From a virus, in the IMG/VR virus record IMGVR_UViG_3300005613_004103, positions 1 to 28,643 of that record: 28,643 nt of DNA; one strand, given 5' to 3'. A program made the translations under genes and the position numbers. A model generated the notes under the pieces. The model worked only from the letters and a program-made list of their open reading frames with translations, made no database searches and was not told where the DNA came from. This document shows, in pieces, positions 22,356 to 28,643 of this stretch. Every line of letters starts with the position of its first letter. Position 1 is the stretch's first letter.

Positions 22356-23395
22356 TATACAACCTCACATGCCTCCTGATATATTTCTTTAATGAGAGAC
22401 TGAATGACTGTTTTATTTAACTCAGTTTCAGATTCATCAATATATCTTTTTAGAATAGACATTGTATCTTCAGATTCTTCTGCTTCAAATTCTTCAGATT
22501 CAGTAAGCTGAAAGTTTTCAACAATCTTGAGATCAGCAACTCCAGAAGAATAAAGTTTATCAATAAATTTTTCAAACTTCTTTGAGTCGGATTTATGTTT
22601 AACAACAACTTTTACAATTTTATCCTCATACTCTGAACTATTAAATTTTTGAGGATCATTATCGTCGTAGTAAATATTATAGAATAATCTGTAAGGATTA
22701 TTTACCGATTCATGTTCAAGGGTTTCTGTATCAAAAAGAGTGAAACCTCTGGGATCTTTGACATCTGACCAGAACATTTCATAGGGATTACCGAGATAAT
22801 ATATGGTTCCATTGTCTGATCGAGTGTGATAGTGTCCTGAAAAGACTTTTTCAAATTTATTGAAGATTTTACTGTCCAAACCTTCTTCCATAAGTATTTG
22901 ATTGTTGACCTTAAATCCATTGAGTTCGAGGTGTCCCATTGCACAAGAACATTTTGTTTTCTCAATAAGTTTAAGAGTTTGTTTCTCATTCTCTTCATTA
23001 ATCCAAGGAATGAAGAGAACATTGAGATTATCCAAAGATACTTCTGTAGCAGAAGAATACACCTTAACATTATCATATTCTTTTAAAAGAAGATCAACTG
23101 CGTTAACATCATTTGTATTTTTATAGTAAGCGTCATGATTTCCTACCATTAAGTGCACTTGAATATCTCTTTCCTTCAAAGGATCAAATACAACTCTTTT
23201 TGCCCACTTAAGAGATTTGAATTCGATACCCTTACGACTATCAAAAGCATCTCCCATATGAACAACTGTTTTAATATTTTCTCTATCTAAAGTTGGAAAG
23301 AAGATATTGTTATAAAACTTCTCAAAGTAATCATGAAAGAGTTTAGAACCCTTTCTCGCACCATAATGAGTATCGCTGATAATACCAAGCTTCAT
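22355..23395 (-). CDS. gp47: Recombination endonuclease subunit gp47 (Mre11-like)
   Basis: 346 aa calcineurin-type phosphoesterase. Metal-binding motifs appear in order: SDTHYGAR (7-14), HMGDAFDSR, VGNHDAYY, GHLELNG and SGHYHTRS. It is the nuclease partner of gp46. The ATG overlaps the gp55 stop by one base (TGATG). Confidence 0.97.
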   Translation of the reverse strand: MKLGIISDTHYGARKGSKLFHDYFEKFYNNIFFPTLDRENIKTVVHMGDAFDSRKGIEFKSLKWAKRVVFDPLKERDIQVHLMVGNHDAYYKNTNDVNAVDLLLKEYDNVKVYSSATEVSLDNLNVLFIPWINEENEKQTLKLIEKTKCSCAMGHLELNGFKVNNQILMEEGLDSKIFNKFEKVFSGHYHTRSDNGTIYYLGNPYEMFWSDVKDPRGFTLFDTETLEHESVNNPYRLFYNIYYDDNDPQKFNSSEYEDKIVKVVVKHKSDSKKFEKFIDKLYSSGVADLKIVENFQLTESEEFEAEESEDTMSILKRYIDESETELNKTVIQSLIKEIYQEACEVV

Positions 23396-23871
23396 CAGTT
23401 TCTCAGTTTTTGATGTACTGCGTCTTTGATGCTGTTATAGTCGGAATAGTTAACACTGTCAAGATCATTTGAGTCAAAGACTTCATCAAAGTTAGTCTTC
23501 TCCAAAATTTTATTTTTAATTTCTAGTTGTTTTTTCTCCTGAGAAATTCTTCTCAGAAAAGCATAATAGATGATCTGAGTAAAATATGCAAAAGGATTCT
23601 TAGATTTCTCAGGATTAAAATTATGAATATATCTTACACAATTTTCAATACCATCACAAATCATATCATCTTTAAACATATAGTTCACAAAGTTAGGTTT
23701 ATATGATAAATGATTTGCGATCTTCAAAAAGCACTCACCAATATACCTAGGAATTTCTGGTTTTGGTTGATCATTAAGTTTTGCTTTCTCTACTCTTGCA
23801 AAATAATTCTCAAGTGCATTCAGAAATTCTTTATTGTTTACATAGTGTTCTGTATTTTTAGGTCTAGGCAT
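23395..23871 (-). CDS. gp55: Late-transcription sigma factor gp55
   Basis: 158 aa. The core EIPRYIGECFLKIANHLSYK, followed by NYMFKDDMICDGIENC and NPFAYFTQIIYYAFLRRI, matches the sigma region 2-like part of T4 gp55. It should direct host RNA polymerase to TATAAATA-type late promoters, several of which occur in this window. It is the first gene after a sigma70-like promoter at 23914-23942, consistent with early synthesis. Confidence 0.96.
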   Translation of the reverse strand: MPRPKNTEHYVNNKEFLNALENYFARVEKAKLNDQPKPEIPRYIGECFLKIANHLSYKPNFVNYMFKDDMICDGIENCVRYIHNFNPEKSKNPFAYFTQIIYYAFLRRISQEKKQLEIKNKILEKTNFDEVFDSNDLDSVNYSDYNSIKDAVHQKLRN

Positions 23872-23913
23872 AATGGTTCCAAAGTGTTTAACATCAATAA
23901 ATTGATAGTAATT

Positions 23914-23942
23914 ATTTTAACAGATCTTGATTTATTTGACAA
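23914..23942 (-). promoter_or_regulatory. Sigma70-type promoter of the gp55-gp46 operon
   Basis: Minus-strand TTGTCA, 17 bases, TAAAAT; each box differs from consensus at one position. The expected start site is about 35 bases before the gp55 ATG. Confidence 0.7.
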
Positions 23943-23955
23943 GTGTTGACAAGTA
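23936..23955. repeat. Tandem 10-base repeat at the -35 box
   Basis: TTGACAAGTG followed by TTGACAAGTA on the plus strand. One copy contains the -35 element of the gp55 promoter. The 10-base period, about one helical turn, could suit an operator. Confidence 0.65.
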
Positions 23956-23958
23956 TTC

Positions 23959-23977
23959 AAAAACCCAGTAGACTAGG
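23959..23977 (-). terminator. Weak terminator after the 128-aa gene
   Basis: Minus-strand CCTAG with CTGGG (one T-G pair), loop TCTA, followed by five T. The stem is short; the position between two transcription units supports it. Confidence 0.45.
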
Positions 23978-24011
23978 CTTGTCCAGGATGATAGATAAGT
24001 TATAGGTTCTA

Positions 24012-24398
24012 TTAGCTAGCATTAAAGAGTTTCTCTAGAACTTCTTTAGTATCATGAACATTTCCAAGATATCCCATCTTCCTATCTAACTTAGAATAAT
24101 TAGTCTTATTCATCTTTCTTATATAATCTTGATAGTTAACTATCATTTCAATGTTCTCTGATTCAGACATTGTAAGTACATCTTCTAGATCGATTAAGAA
24201 CAAATCTTCATCAGAAGTTTTAAGCCAAGGTTCAAATTTATAACCAGAGATATAACCTCTTGTAACTACTGGTTCTACAACAATTGGATTTGATAGAAGT
24301 AACATTGTTCTGTTTCCTTCATCTGATGCTGCTACTTTTGCAAAGAGTTCGTCACCACATTTAAGTTTAATTGTGGCAAAAAAATCATCTTCAATCAT
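24012..24398 (-). CDS. Small Sm/SH3-like phage protein, paralogue C
   Basis: 128 aa, unknown function. Blocks TIKLKCGDELFAKVA, LLLSNPIVVEPV, YKFEPWLKTSDEDLFLIDLEDVLTM and IEMIVNYQDYIRK line up with the two small proteins before gp43 (12070-12336 and 12296-12631). It has an extra basic and helical tail of about 35 residues. The ATG has AAGGAG eight bases upstream. It is the last gene of the uvsY-uvsW unit. Confidence 0.85.
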   Translation of the reverse strand: MIEDDFFATIKLKCGDELFAKVAASDEGNRTMLLLSNPIVVEPVVTRGYISGYKFEPWLKTSDEDLFLIDLEDVLTMSESENIEMIVNYQDYIRKMNKTNYSKLDRKMGYLGNVHDTKEVLEKLFNAS

Positions 24399-24412
24399 AT
24401 ACTCTCCTTTTT

Positions 24413-25876
24413 CTAGTCTTTGATATCAATTGTTAATATTTCATAGTTAAACTGTTCTGAAACGTAAATTTTAATACGTTCAATAAAATGATTCAATGTA
24501 TAATTTTTTCTTGATCCTATTGTCAGATCATCTGCAATATCATAAAGTTTTGCACTCACTTTATCTTTGCCTTTTCTGAGGACTCTACCTATACTCTGTA
24601 AATTACGAATACGAGATTTAGATGGAGAGGCAAAAATTACATTATGAAGATTTTTAATATTAATTCCAGTACTAAAAGTTCCGTATGATGCAACAATGAT
24701 AGCGTCTTTTTCTTTTTCAGTAATTTCTCTTACTTGTTCTCTATCTTTTGCATCTACTCCACCATGAATAAAGAATACTTTTCTATCTTCACTTACCTTT
24801 TTATTTATTAAATCAAATAGAACAGCTCCATGAGATTCAACTCGACTAAAAAGAATCAAACTGTTTCCTTTTAAATCATTCGCAAGATTCATAATAAATC
24901 TATTTCTTTTTTCATGTGAAATGAGATATTGAATTTCATCTTCATAAGTATCAAATTTTTTAGGTTTGTACTTTAAAACAAGACATTGAATATCTAATGT
25001 TGCTAAATACCCTTCTTCAATGAGTTTCTTTGTTTGAGTAACTTTATATGATGGTCCAAACAGTCCCTCTAAGACCCATTTATGAGTCTGTGTGCCGTCT
25101 AAAGTACCTGTGAACCCATATCGGTACTTAGCATGATGCAACTTGCCCATAATCCCGATAAGAGACTTACTCTTAAACAAATGAGCTTCATCTCCAATGA
25201 TAACATTATACTCTTCAAAGAAAGATCTTTCTAACTGATAAACTGATTGCCAAGTTGTAATTGTGACATCATAAGTGTTTACTCTTTCTTTTCCAGAATA
25301 AATTCGATGACAATACTCTTCAGCATTCCATCCATAATCTTGAAAGTCTTTAAACATTTGTTCTACCAATGATGTTGTTGGTACAACAAGTAATATCTTT
25401 TGATTTCGAGCTACAAAATATCTGACAATTGTGTAAATCATAAATGACTTACCAGAAGCAGTTGGTGATATAAGAAGTTTTCTATGATATCTTAATGCAT
25501 CATAAACTGCATCAATCTGATAATCTCTTGGTTCAAGATGAGTAATTGATTTCATATAGTCTTTGACACCTTCTAACGAGACCAACTCGTTAACTTCAAA
25601 GGGTGGACCATAAAATTTATTATTCTCAAATTTATATGAGTATCCTGATGATTCACAAAATGCTACAACTTTATCTAGCAATCCACAATATATACGTTTT
25701 GTCTTTATATTATATAAGTGTACATATCCATCCCAATACTTACTACGGTATTGAGGCATGAATTTTTTATTGGGAACCTCAAATGTAAATCTGTCTCTGA
25801 GTTCGTATTCAATATGAGGTTCAGTTGTAATTTTTAAATATACTTCATTTACTTTTTCGATGATCAAATCAGACAT
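24413..25876 (-). CDS. uvsW: UvsW, DNA/RNA helicase
   Basis: 487 aa SF2 helicase. An N-terminal DNA-binding part precedes RDYQIDAVYDAL (Q-motif-like), Walker A SPTASGKSF, DEAHLF (motif II), GFTGTLDGT (motif III region), SLILFSRVESHG (motif IV) and a motif VI QSIGRVLRKG. UvsW unwinds R-loops and branched DNA and helps shift T4 replication to recombination-dependent initiation. The ATG follows a hairpin and T-run directly, with no strong Shine-Dalgarno. Confidence 0.96.
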   Translation of the reverse strand: MSDLIIEKVNEVYLKITTEPHIEYELRDRFTFEVPNKKFMPQYRSKYWDGYVHLYNIKTKRIYCGLLDKVVAFCESSGYSYKFENNKFYGPPFEVNELVSLEGVKDYMKSITHLEPRDYQIDAVYDALRYHRKLLISPTASGKSFMIYTIVRYFVARNQKILLVVPTTSLVEQMFKDFQDYGWNAEEYCHRIYSGKERVNTYDVTITTWQSVYQLERSFFEEYNVIIGDEAHLFKSKSLIGIMGKLHHAKYRYGFTGTLDGTQTHKWVLEGLFGPSYKVTQTKKLIEEGYLATLDIQCLVLKYKPKKFDTYEDEIQYLISHEKRNRFIMNLANDLKGNSLILFSRVESHGAVLFDLINKKVSEDRKVFFIHGGVDAKDREQVREITEKEKDAIIVASYGTFSTGINIKNLHNVIFASPSKSRIRNLQSIGRVLRKGKDKVSAKLYDIADDLTIGSRKNYTLNHFIERIKIYVSEQFNYEILTIDIKD

Positions 25877-25877
25877 A

Positions 25878-25920
25878 AAAAAATCTCATCTGAAGTATTT
25901 ATTACCCCAGTCCAGATGAG
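25878..25920 (-). terminator. Hairpin and T-run between uvsY and uvsW, possible attenuator
   Basis: Perfect eight-base stem, CTCATCTG at 25913-25920 with CAGATGAG at 25885-25892, a 20-base loop and then ATTTTTTT up to the uvsW ATG. The 5' arm is inside the end of uvsY and the stop codon is in the loop. Confidence 0.65.
25896..25903 (-). promoter_or_regulatory. Candidate late promoter of uvsW
   Basis: Minus-strand AATAAATA (NATAAATA type) in the loop of the uvsY/uvsW hairpin. A start site six bases after it would fall near 25890, within the 3' arm, giving a short leader that lacks the 5' arm. Confidence 0.45.
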
Positions 25921-26336
25921 AAACGCATAAAATCAATACTATTTTTAATTTGATATGTGCGATTTGATATTTGCTTAAGTATTTCTTCAATATATTTTAG
26001 CATTACATCATAGTACTCAAGCTTCATATTTACGTGAGATAGCTTCTCATCAGCATCAAGATATTTTTGCATCGTATCTTTATCTCTGATTTTTTTAGGA
26101 AAAGGATTCTCAACATAAACATCAGGATCAGCCTTTCCAGAATAATATTCGTATCTTTCGTGTCTAATATTTTTCTTTTGTTGTTCTGCTTTTTTTCTTA
26201 ACAACATTAAGTTATTGTATAAATCATAATATTTTGAATGAAGAATAGGAATATTTAAAGATTCAGTATGAAGATTATCAATATCAATTTTAGAATCCTC
26301 TTCCCACATTTTTTGGATTCCAGTAAGATCAATCAT
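25902..26336 (-). CDS. uvsY: UvsY, recombination mediator
   Basis: 144 aa from ATG 26336, which overlaps the preceding stop (ATGA); a start three codons upstream is possible. Matches to T4 UvsY include LHSKYYDLYNNL, RYEYYSGKADPDVY and the C-terminal helix KQISNRTYQIKNSIDF. It loads UvsX onto gp32-covered ssDNA. Confidence 0.93.
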   Translation of the reverse strand: MIDLTGIQKMWEEDSKIDIDNLHTESLNIPILHSKYYDLYNNLMLLRKKAEQQKKNIRHERYEYYSGKADPDVYVENPFPKKIRDKDTMQKYLDADEKLSHVNMKLEYYDVMLKYIEEILKQISNRTYQIKNSIDFMRFSSGLG

Positions 26337-26884
26337 GGACAACAAACAACATCGGTGATATTATACATAGAATACTTAAACCTGACATCAGCTGTCAAGT
26401 ACTCAACTTCAGTTGTCTGAGAATTAAATGAAATATCAGATAAAGATATAGGAAACATATCTTTAAAGTTAACATTAAAAATAGGTCTGTTGATACCACT
26501 CAGTATTTGAAGTGTTCCGTCAGAATATAAGTTTAATTCGTTTTTATGAGTATTTTTTATTGGACCATCTTTTTGGAAATCATATATTTGATCTAAACTT
26601 TCTGGAAATCCAATTCCCCGCATCCAATTTTGTATTTCCATATAATTCTCAAGACCTTCATCAATTAAAAATCTTAATCTTAGATCATTAAAATCTAAAA
26701 TTTCTCCTGGTCTAGGAATCATTTTTAGGTATGATGGTTGTTCCACTACACCTAAGGTAAATCCAGGAACATTAATTGCATTTCCAAAAAAACTTATCTT
26801 TGGAGCTCTTTGAATGGCAAAAGAAAATCCTGCAGCCTGTAAAAAGTTTCTGTCAGTTATTTGACCTGATAAGGGTTTAGCCAT
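26333..26884 (-). CDS. gp3: Tail completion / sheath stabiliser protein (gp3-like)
   Basis: 183 aa. The stretch VPGFTLGVVEQPSYLKMIPR, then DFNDLRLRFLIDEGLENYME and WMRGIGFP, is typical of a tail-tube-fold family in T4-like marine phages. The place directly after gp23 and before uvsY/uvsW is where cyanophage genomes carry gp3, so I favour that name. Another tube-fold protein such as a gp54- or gp19-like protein cannot be excluded. Confidence 0.7.
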   Translation of the reverse strand: MAKPLSGQITDRNFLQAAGFSFAIQRAPKISFFGNAINVPGFTLGVVEQPSYLKMIPRPGEILDFNDLRLRFLIDEGLENYMEIQNWMRGIGFPESLDQIYDFQKDGPIKNTHKNELNLYSDGTLQILSGINRPIFNVNFKDMFPISLSDISFNSQTTEVEYLTADVRFKYSMYNITDVVCCP

Positions 26885-26899
26885 TATAGTTTTTTTAGA

Positions 26900-26907
26900 T
26901 ATTTATC
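26900..26907 (-). promoter_or_regulatory. Candidate late promoter of the gp3-like gene
   Basis: Minus-strand GATAAATA just after the gp23 terminator and 15 bases before the gp3-like ATG. The leader would be only about ten bases and lacks a Shine-Dalgarno. Confidence 0.4.
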
Positions 26908-26913
26908 TGAAGA

Positions 26914-26941
26914 CATAAAAAAGGAGACCCGAAGGTCTCCT
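26914..26941 (-). terminator. Rho-independent terminator after gp23
   Basis: Minus-strand eight-base stem AGGAGACC with GGTCTCCT around a UUCG tetraloop, followed by TTTTTTAT. It starts about 20 bases after the capsid gene stop. Confidence 0.93.
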
Positions 26942-26961
26942 CTAAAATATATGAGTATAAC

Positions 26962-28386
26962 TCACATTAAGTTTTTGACTGCAACTCTTCTGTAGTAACG
27001 GTTAGAGTTAATACGAAGTCTGCCAAGACCTTGTGTAGTGCCTTCAGCGAAAGGATTAGCAACAAGACCATAACGAGTCTTAAAGCCGATTTTTGGCTGG
27101 AAGGTGTTCTCACCAACGGCACGAACCATTTGGAGAGGAACATAAGGACAGTAGAACAGACCTGCGTCATAAGGTGAAGAACCCTTATAACCAACAACAT
27201 AGTACTGATTACCACCAGATGCGTTAGCAGCTGTCAGGTTTGCAGAATATGGGTCGATGTAAACTCTGAACTTACCATTAATGGTTCCAGCAAAAGTATT
27301 GCCGGTGTCATCAACGTTCAGGTTTGCATTCAGTGCTGGAGTATAGTCGAGGATACCAGCCATGGTTAGTGCGGAAGCAACGTCTGCGGAACACAGAACC
27401 ATGTTACCCTTTCCTCTACGAGTTCTTTGTGCGATTGCGTTCGCATCACGCTCGATTTGGAACAGAAGTCCTTTGAACTTCTCAACAGACCAACGACCGT
27501 TAGAGTCGATATCAAGGTCAAATACACCCGCAGTTGCAGTATTAGAAACAGCACCTTGTTCAGCAACCTTATAGATGGTTCTGATAACTTCTCTGTTGAT
27601 TTCAGCAAGAATCTCAGTGGAGAGAATGTTAGCAAGTTCTGCTTCTGCATTCAGACCATGAATTGCCTTCAGGTCTTGTGCAAGTTCAAGGCTGTACTCA
27701 GCTTTCAGTGCTCTGGACTTCGCAGTTACAGTAACTTTCTCGATCGAGAAAGCCATCTGATTGAACTGATCACCTGCAGTGTTGCCAAGGTTCTCAGCAT
27801 CACCAGTGACCATACCTTCACCGACATTATAGCCAGTTGAAGATGCGGTACCAACTGGGTTCAGAACTGAAGGGTTAGTACCAGACTGTGAAGTTGTACC
27901 CAGACCAACATTAGCGTCTGCAAATCCAGCGGTAAGATTGAATCCGTCATCCTGACCAGAGAATGCGGTATCTGCTTCGTTGAACAGTGCTTCTGAACCA
28001 GACTGGTTTTCATATGTGGAACGCATTGCAAAGATCAGTCCAGTAGGACCATTCATTGGTTGAACACCTGCCAGGTCATATGCAACCAGGTTAGGCATTG
28101 CACGTCTGATCAGAGAGATCAGAACGGGATCGAAACCAGCAACAGGACCAGCAGCAGCTGCGCTACCACTGAAACCACCTGATGCACCAGCAGCATTAGC
28201 TGCATTGGTTGGGGTTTCCATCAGGTTGATACCCTGACTAAATGCTTGCTCCTCACGGAGGAATTTTTCTTGATTTTCCAGCAGGACAGCGGTTACTGCT
28301 CTTCTGTGGGAATCTTTGATAGGATCAAGACCCTCATAGTCGAGAAGTGGACTCCACTTTTCCTGCAGATGCTCTGATTGAAACAT
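26962..28386 (-). CDS. gp23: Major capsid protein gp23
   Basis: 474 aa HK97-fold T4-type capsid protein. The N-terminal pro-segment contains HRRAVTAVLLENQEKFL. A likely prohead protease site is LME at residues 55-57, before the Ala/Gly-rich stretch NAANAAGASGG. Core segments include VLISLIRRAMPNLVAYDLAG, GVQPMNGPTGLIFAMR, AEYSLELAQDLKAIHGLNAE and the C-terminal RYGLVANPF. It has AGGTAA a few bases before the ATG. It lies 46 bases after the scaffold gene. Codon use is richer in GC-ending codons than in the replication genes, as expected for a highly expressed protein. Confidence 0.97.
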   Translation of the reverse strand: MFQSEHLQEKWSPLLDYEGLDPIKDSHRRAVTAVLLENQEKFLREEQAFSQGINLMETPTNAANAAGASGGFSGSAAAAGPVAGFDPVLISLIRRAMPNLVAYDLAGVQPMNGPTGLIFAMRSTYENQSGSEALFNEADTAFSGQDDGFNLTAGFADANVGLGTTSQSGTNPSVLNPVGTASSTGYNVGEGMVTGDAENLGNTAGDQFNQMAFSIEKVTVTAKSRALKAEYSLELAQDLKAIHGLNAEAELANILSTEILAEINREVIRTIYKVAEQGAVSNTATAGVFDLDIDSNGRWSVEKFKGLLFQIERDANAIAQRTRRGKGNMVLCSADVASALTMAGILDYTPALNANLNVDDTGNTFAGTINGKFRVYIDPYSANLTAANASGGNQYYVVGYKGSSPYDAGLFYCPYVPLQMVRAVGENTFQPKIGFKTRYGLVANPFAEGTTQGLGRLRINSNRYYRRVAVKNLM

Positions 28387-28432
28387 TTGCTTTTACCTAA
28401 TAGTTAGTGACTTGTTTGAATGAATATTAAAT

Positions 28433-28643
28433 TCAATTTTTGAATGCACTCAATGTTCTGAGATATGCGTCCATACTGTTAGTAATAGGGGCAGGAGTTG
28501 AATCAACTCCCTCAGAAAGTGTTTGTGGTGCTTCAGACTTAGTAGTAGAAGTTCTGGAGAAATATGATTCCTTCAGAGTCTCCAACTTCTCACGATATTC
28601 TTCTTCACTTTCAAACTCAACACTTTCGGCAAGTGAAGCGAGC
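28433..28643 (-). CDS. gp22: Prohead core scaffold protein gp22, C-terminal end (partial)
   Basis: Seventy codons open at the right edge: an acidic coiled segment (SVEFESEEEYREKLETLKES), a Ser/Thr/Pro-rich linker, then SMDAYLRTLSAFKN and TGA at 28433-28435. A short conserved final helix just before gp23 is what the T4-type scaffold gene gp22 should show. T4 gp22 forms the prohead core and is digested by gp21. Confidence 0.8.
   Translation of the reverse strand, partial: LASLAESVEFESEEEYREKLETLKESYFSRTSTTKSEAPQTLSEGVDSTPAPITNSMDAYLRTLSAFKN

Noticed and set aside
23872-24011. tRNA or small RNA gene in the longest intergenic gap
   Set aside because: No cloverleaf is visible; the gap is explained by a weak terminator, a tandem repeat and a promoter.

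Overview
This window is a contiguous piece of a T4-like marine myovirus, most probably a cyanophage of Synechococcus or Prochlorococcus. The DNA is AT-rich and densely packed, and every gene except one reads on the minus strand. The core is the T4 replication, recombination and late-transcription set: gp41, gp43, gp44, gp45, gp62, RegA, UvsX, UvsY, UvsW, gp46, gp47 and gp55, with gp3-like, gp22 and gp23 for the virion. Genes typical of cyanomyoviruses are mixed in: Hsp20, MazG, SpeD, a CobS-type AAA+ ATPase with a HExxH/vWA partner, and a DUF3110-like protein of cyanobacterial type.

Layout, in the direction of transcription (right to left). The 3' end of the scaffold gene (gp22) and the major capsid gene (gp23) are followed by a strong terminator. 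Then come gp3-like, uvsY, uvsW and a small Sm/SH3-like protein. A sigma70-type promoter next precedes gp55-gp47-DUF3110-gp46. The HExxH/vWA protein and CobS-like ATPase follow. The clamp and clamp-loader block is DUF3310, gp45, speD, an unknown gene, gp44, gp62 and regA. Hsp20 sits alone between terminators. A near-consensus sigma70 promoter then leads into two more Sm/SH3-like paralogues, gp43, uvsX, gp41, mazG, a three-gene cassette, and a large repeat-bearing protein that runs off the left edge.

Two replisome genes are broken. The DNA polymerase is split in the fingers region, between motifs A and B, by a Vsr-like (EDxHD-type) homing endonuclease. The gp41 helicase is split inside its Walker A loop by an atypically split intein (16-residue N-part, 125-residue C-part), with an HNH endonuclease on the opposite strand between the halves. 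Each endonuclease gene has an exact T4-type late promoter octamer, TATAAATA, just upstream.

The most interesting unit is the cassette at 2164-4786: a CmoA-like carboxy-SAM synthase homologue, an AsnB-like amide-forming PP-loop enzyme without a glutaminase domain, and a cytosine-C5 DNA methyltransferase, joined by two 4-base ATGA stop/start overlaps. The methyltransferase has Arg in place of the nearly invariant motif X Asn. That is the position where, as I recall, an engineered Lys lets M.MpeI use carboxy-SAM. I infer that this phage may carboxymethylate cytosine in DNA and then amidate the carboxylate. The weak point is that the CmoA-like protein does not clearly keep the carboxylate-binding Arg of E. 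coli CmoA.

I saw no tRNA, CRISPR array, insertion sequence or gene-free stretch over 300 bases. Family assignments rest on motifs and remembered sequences; no database search was possible.
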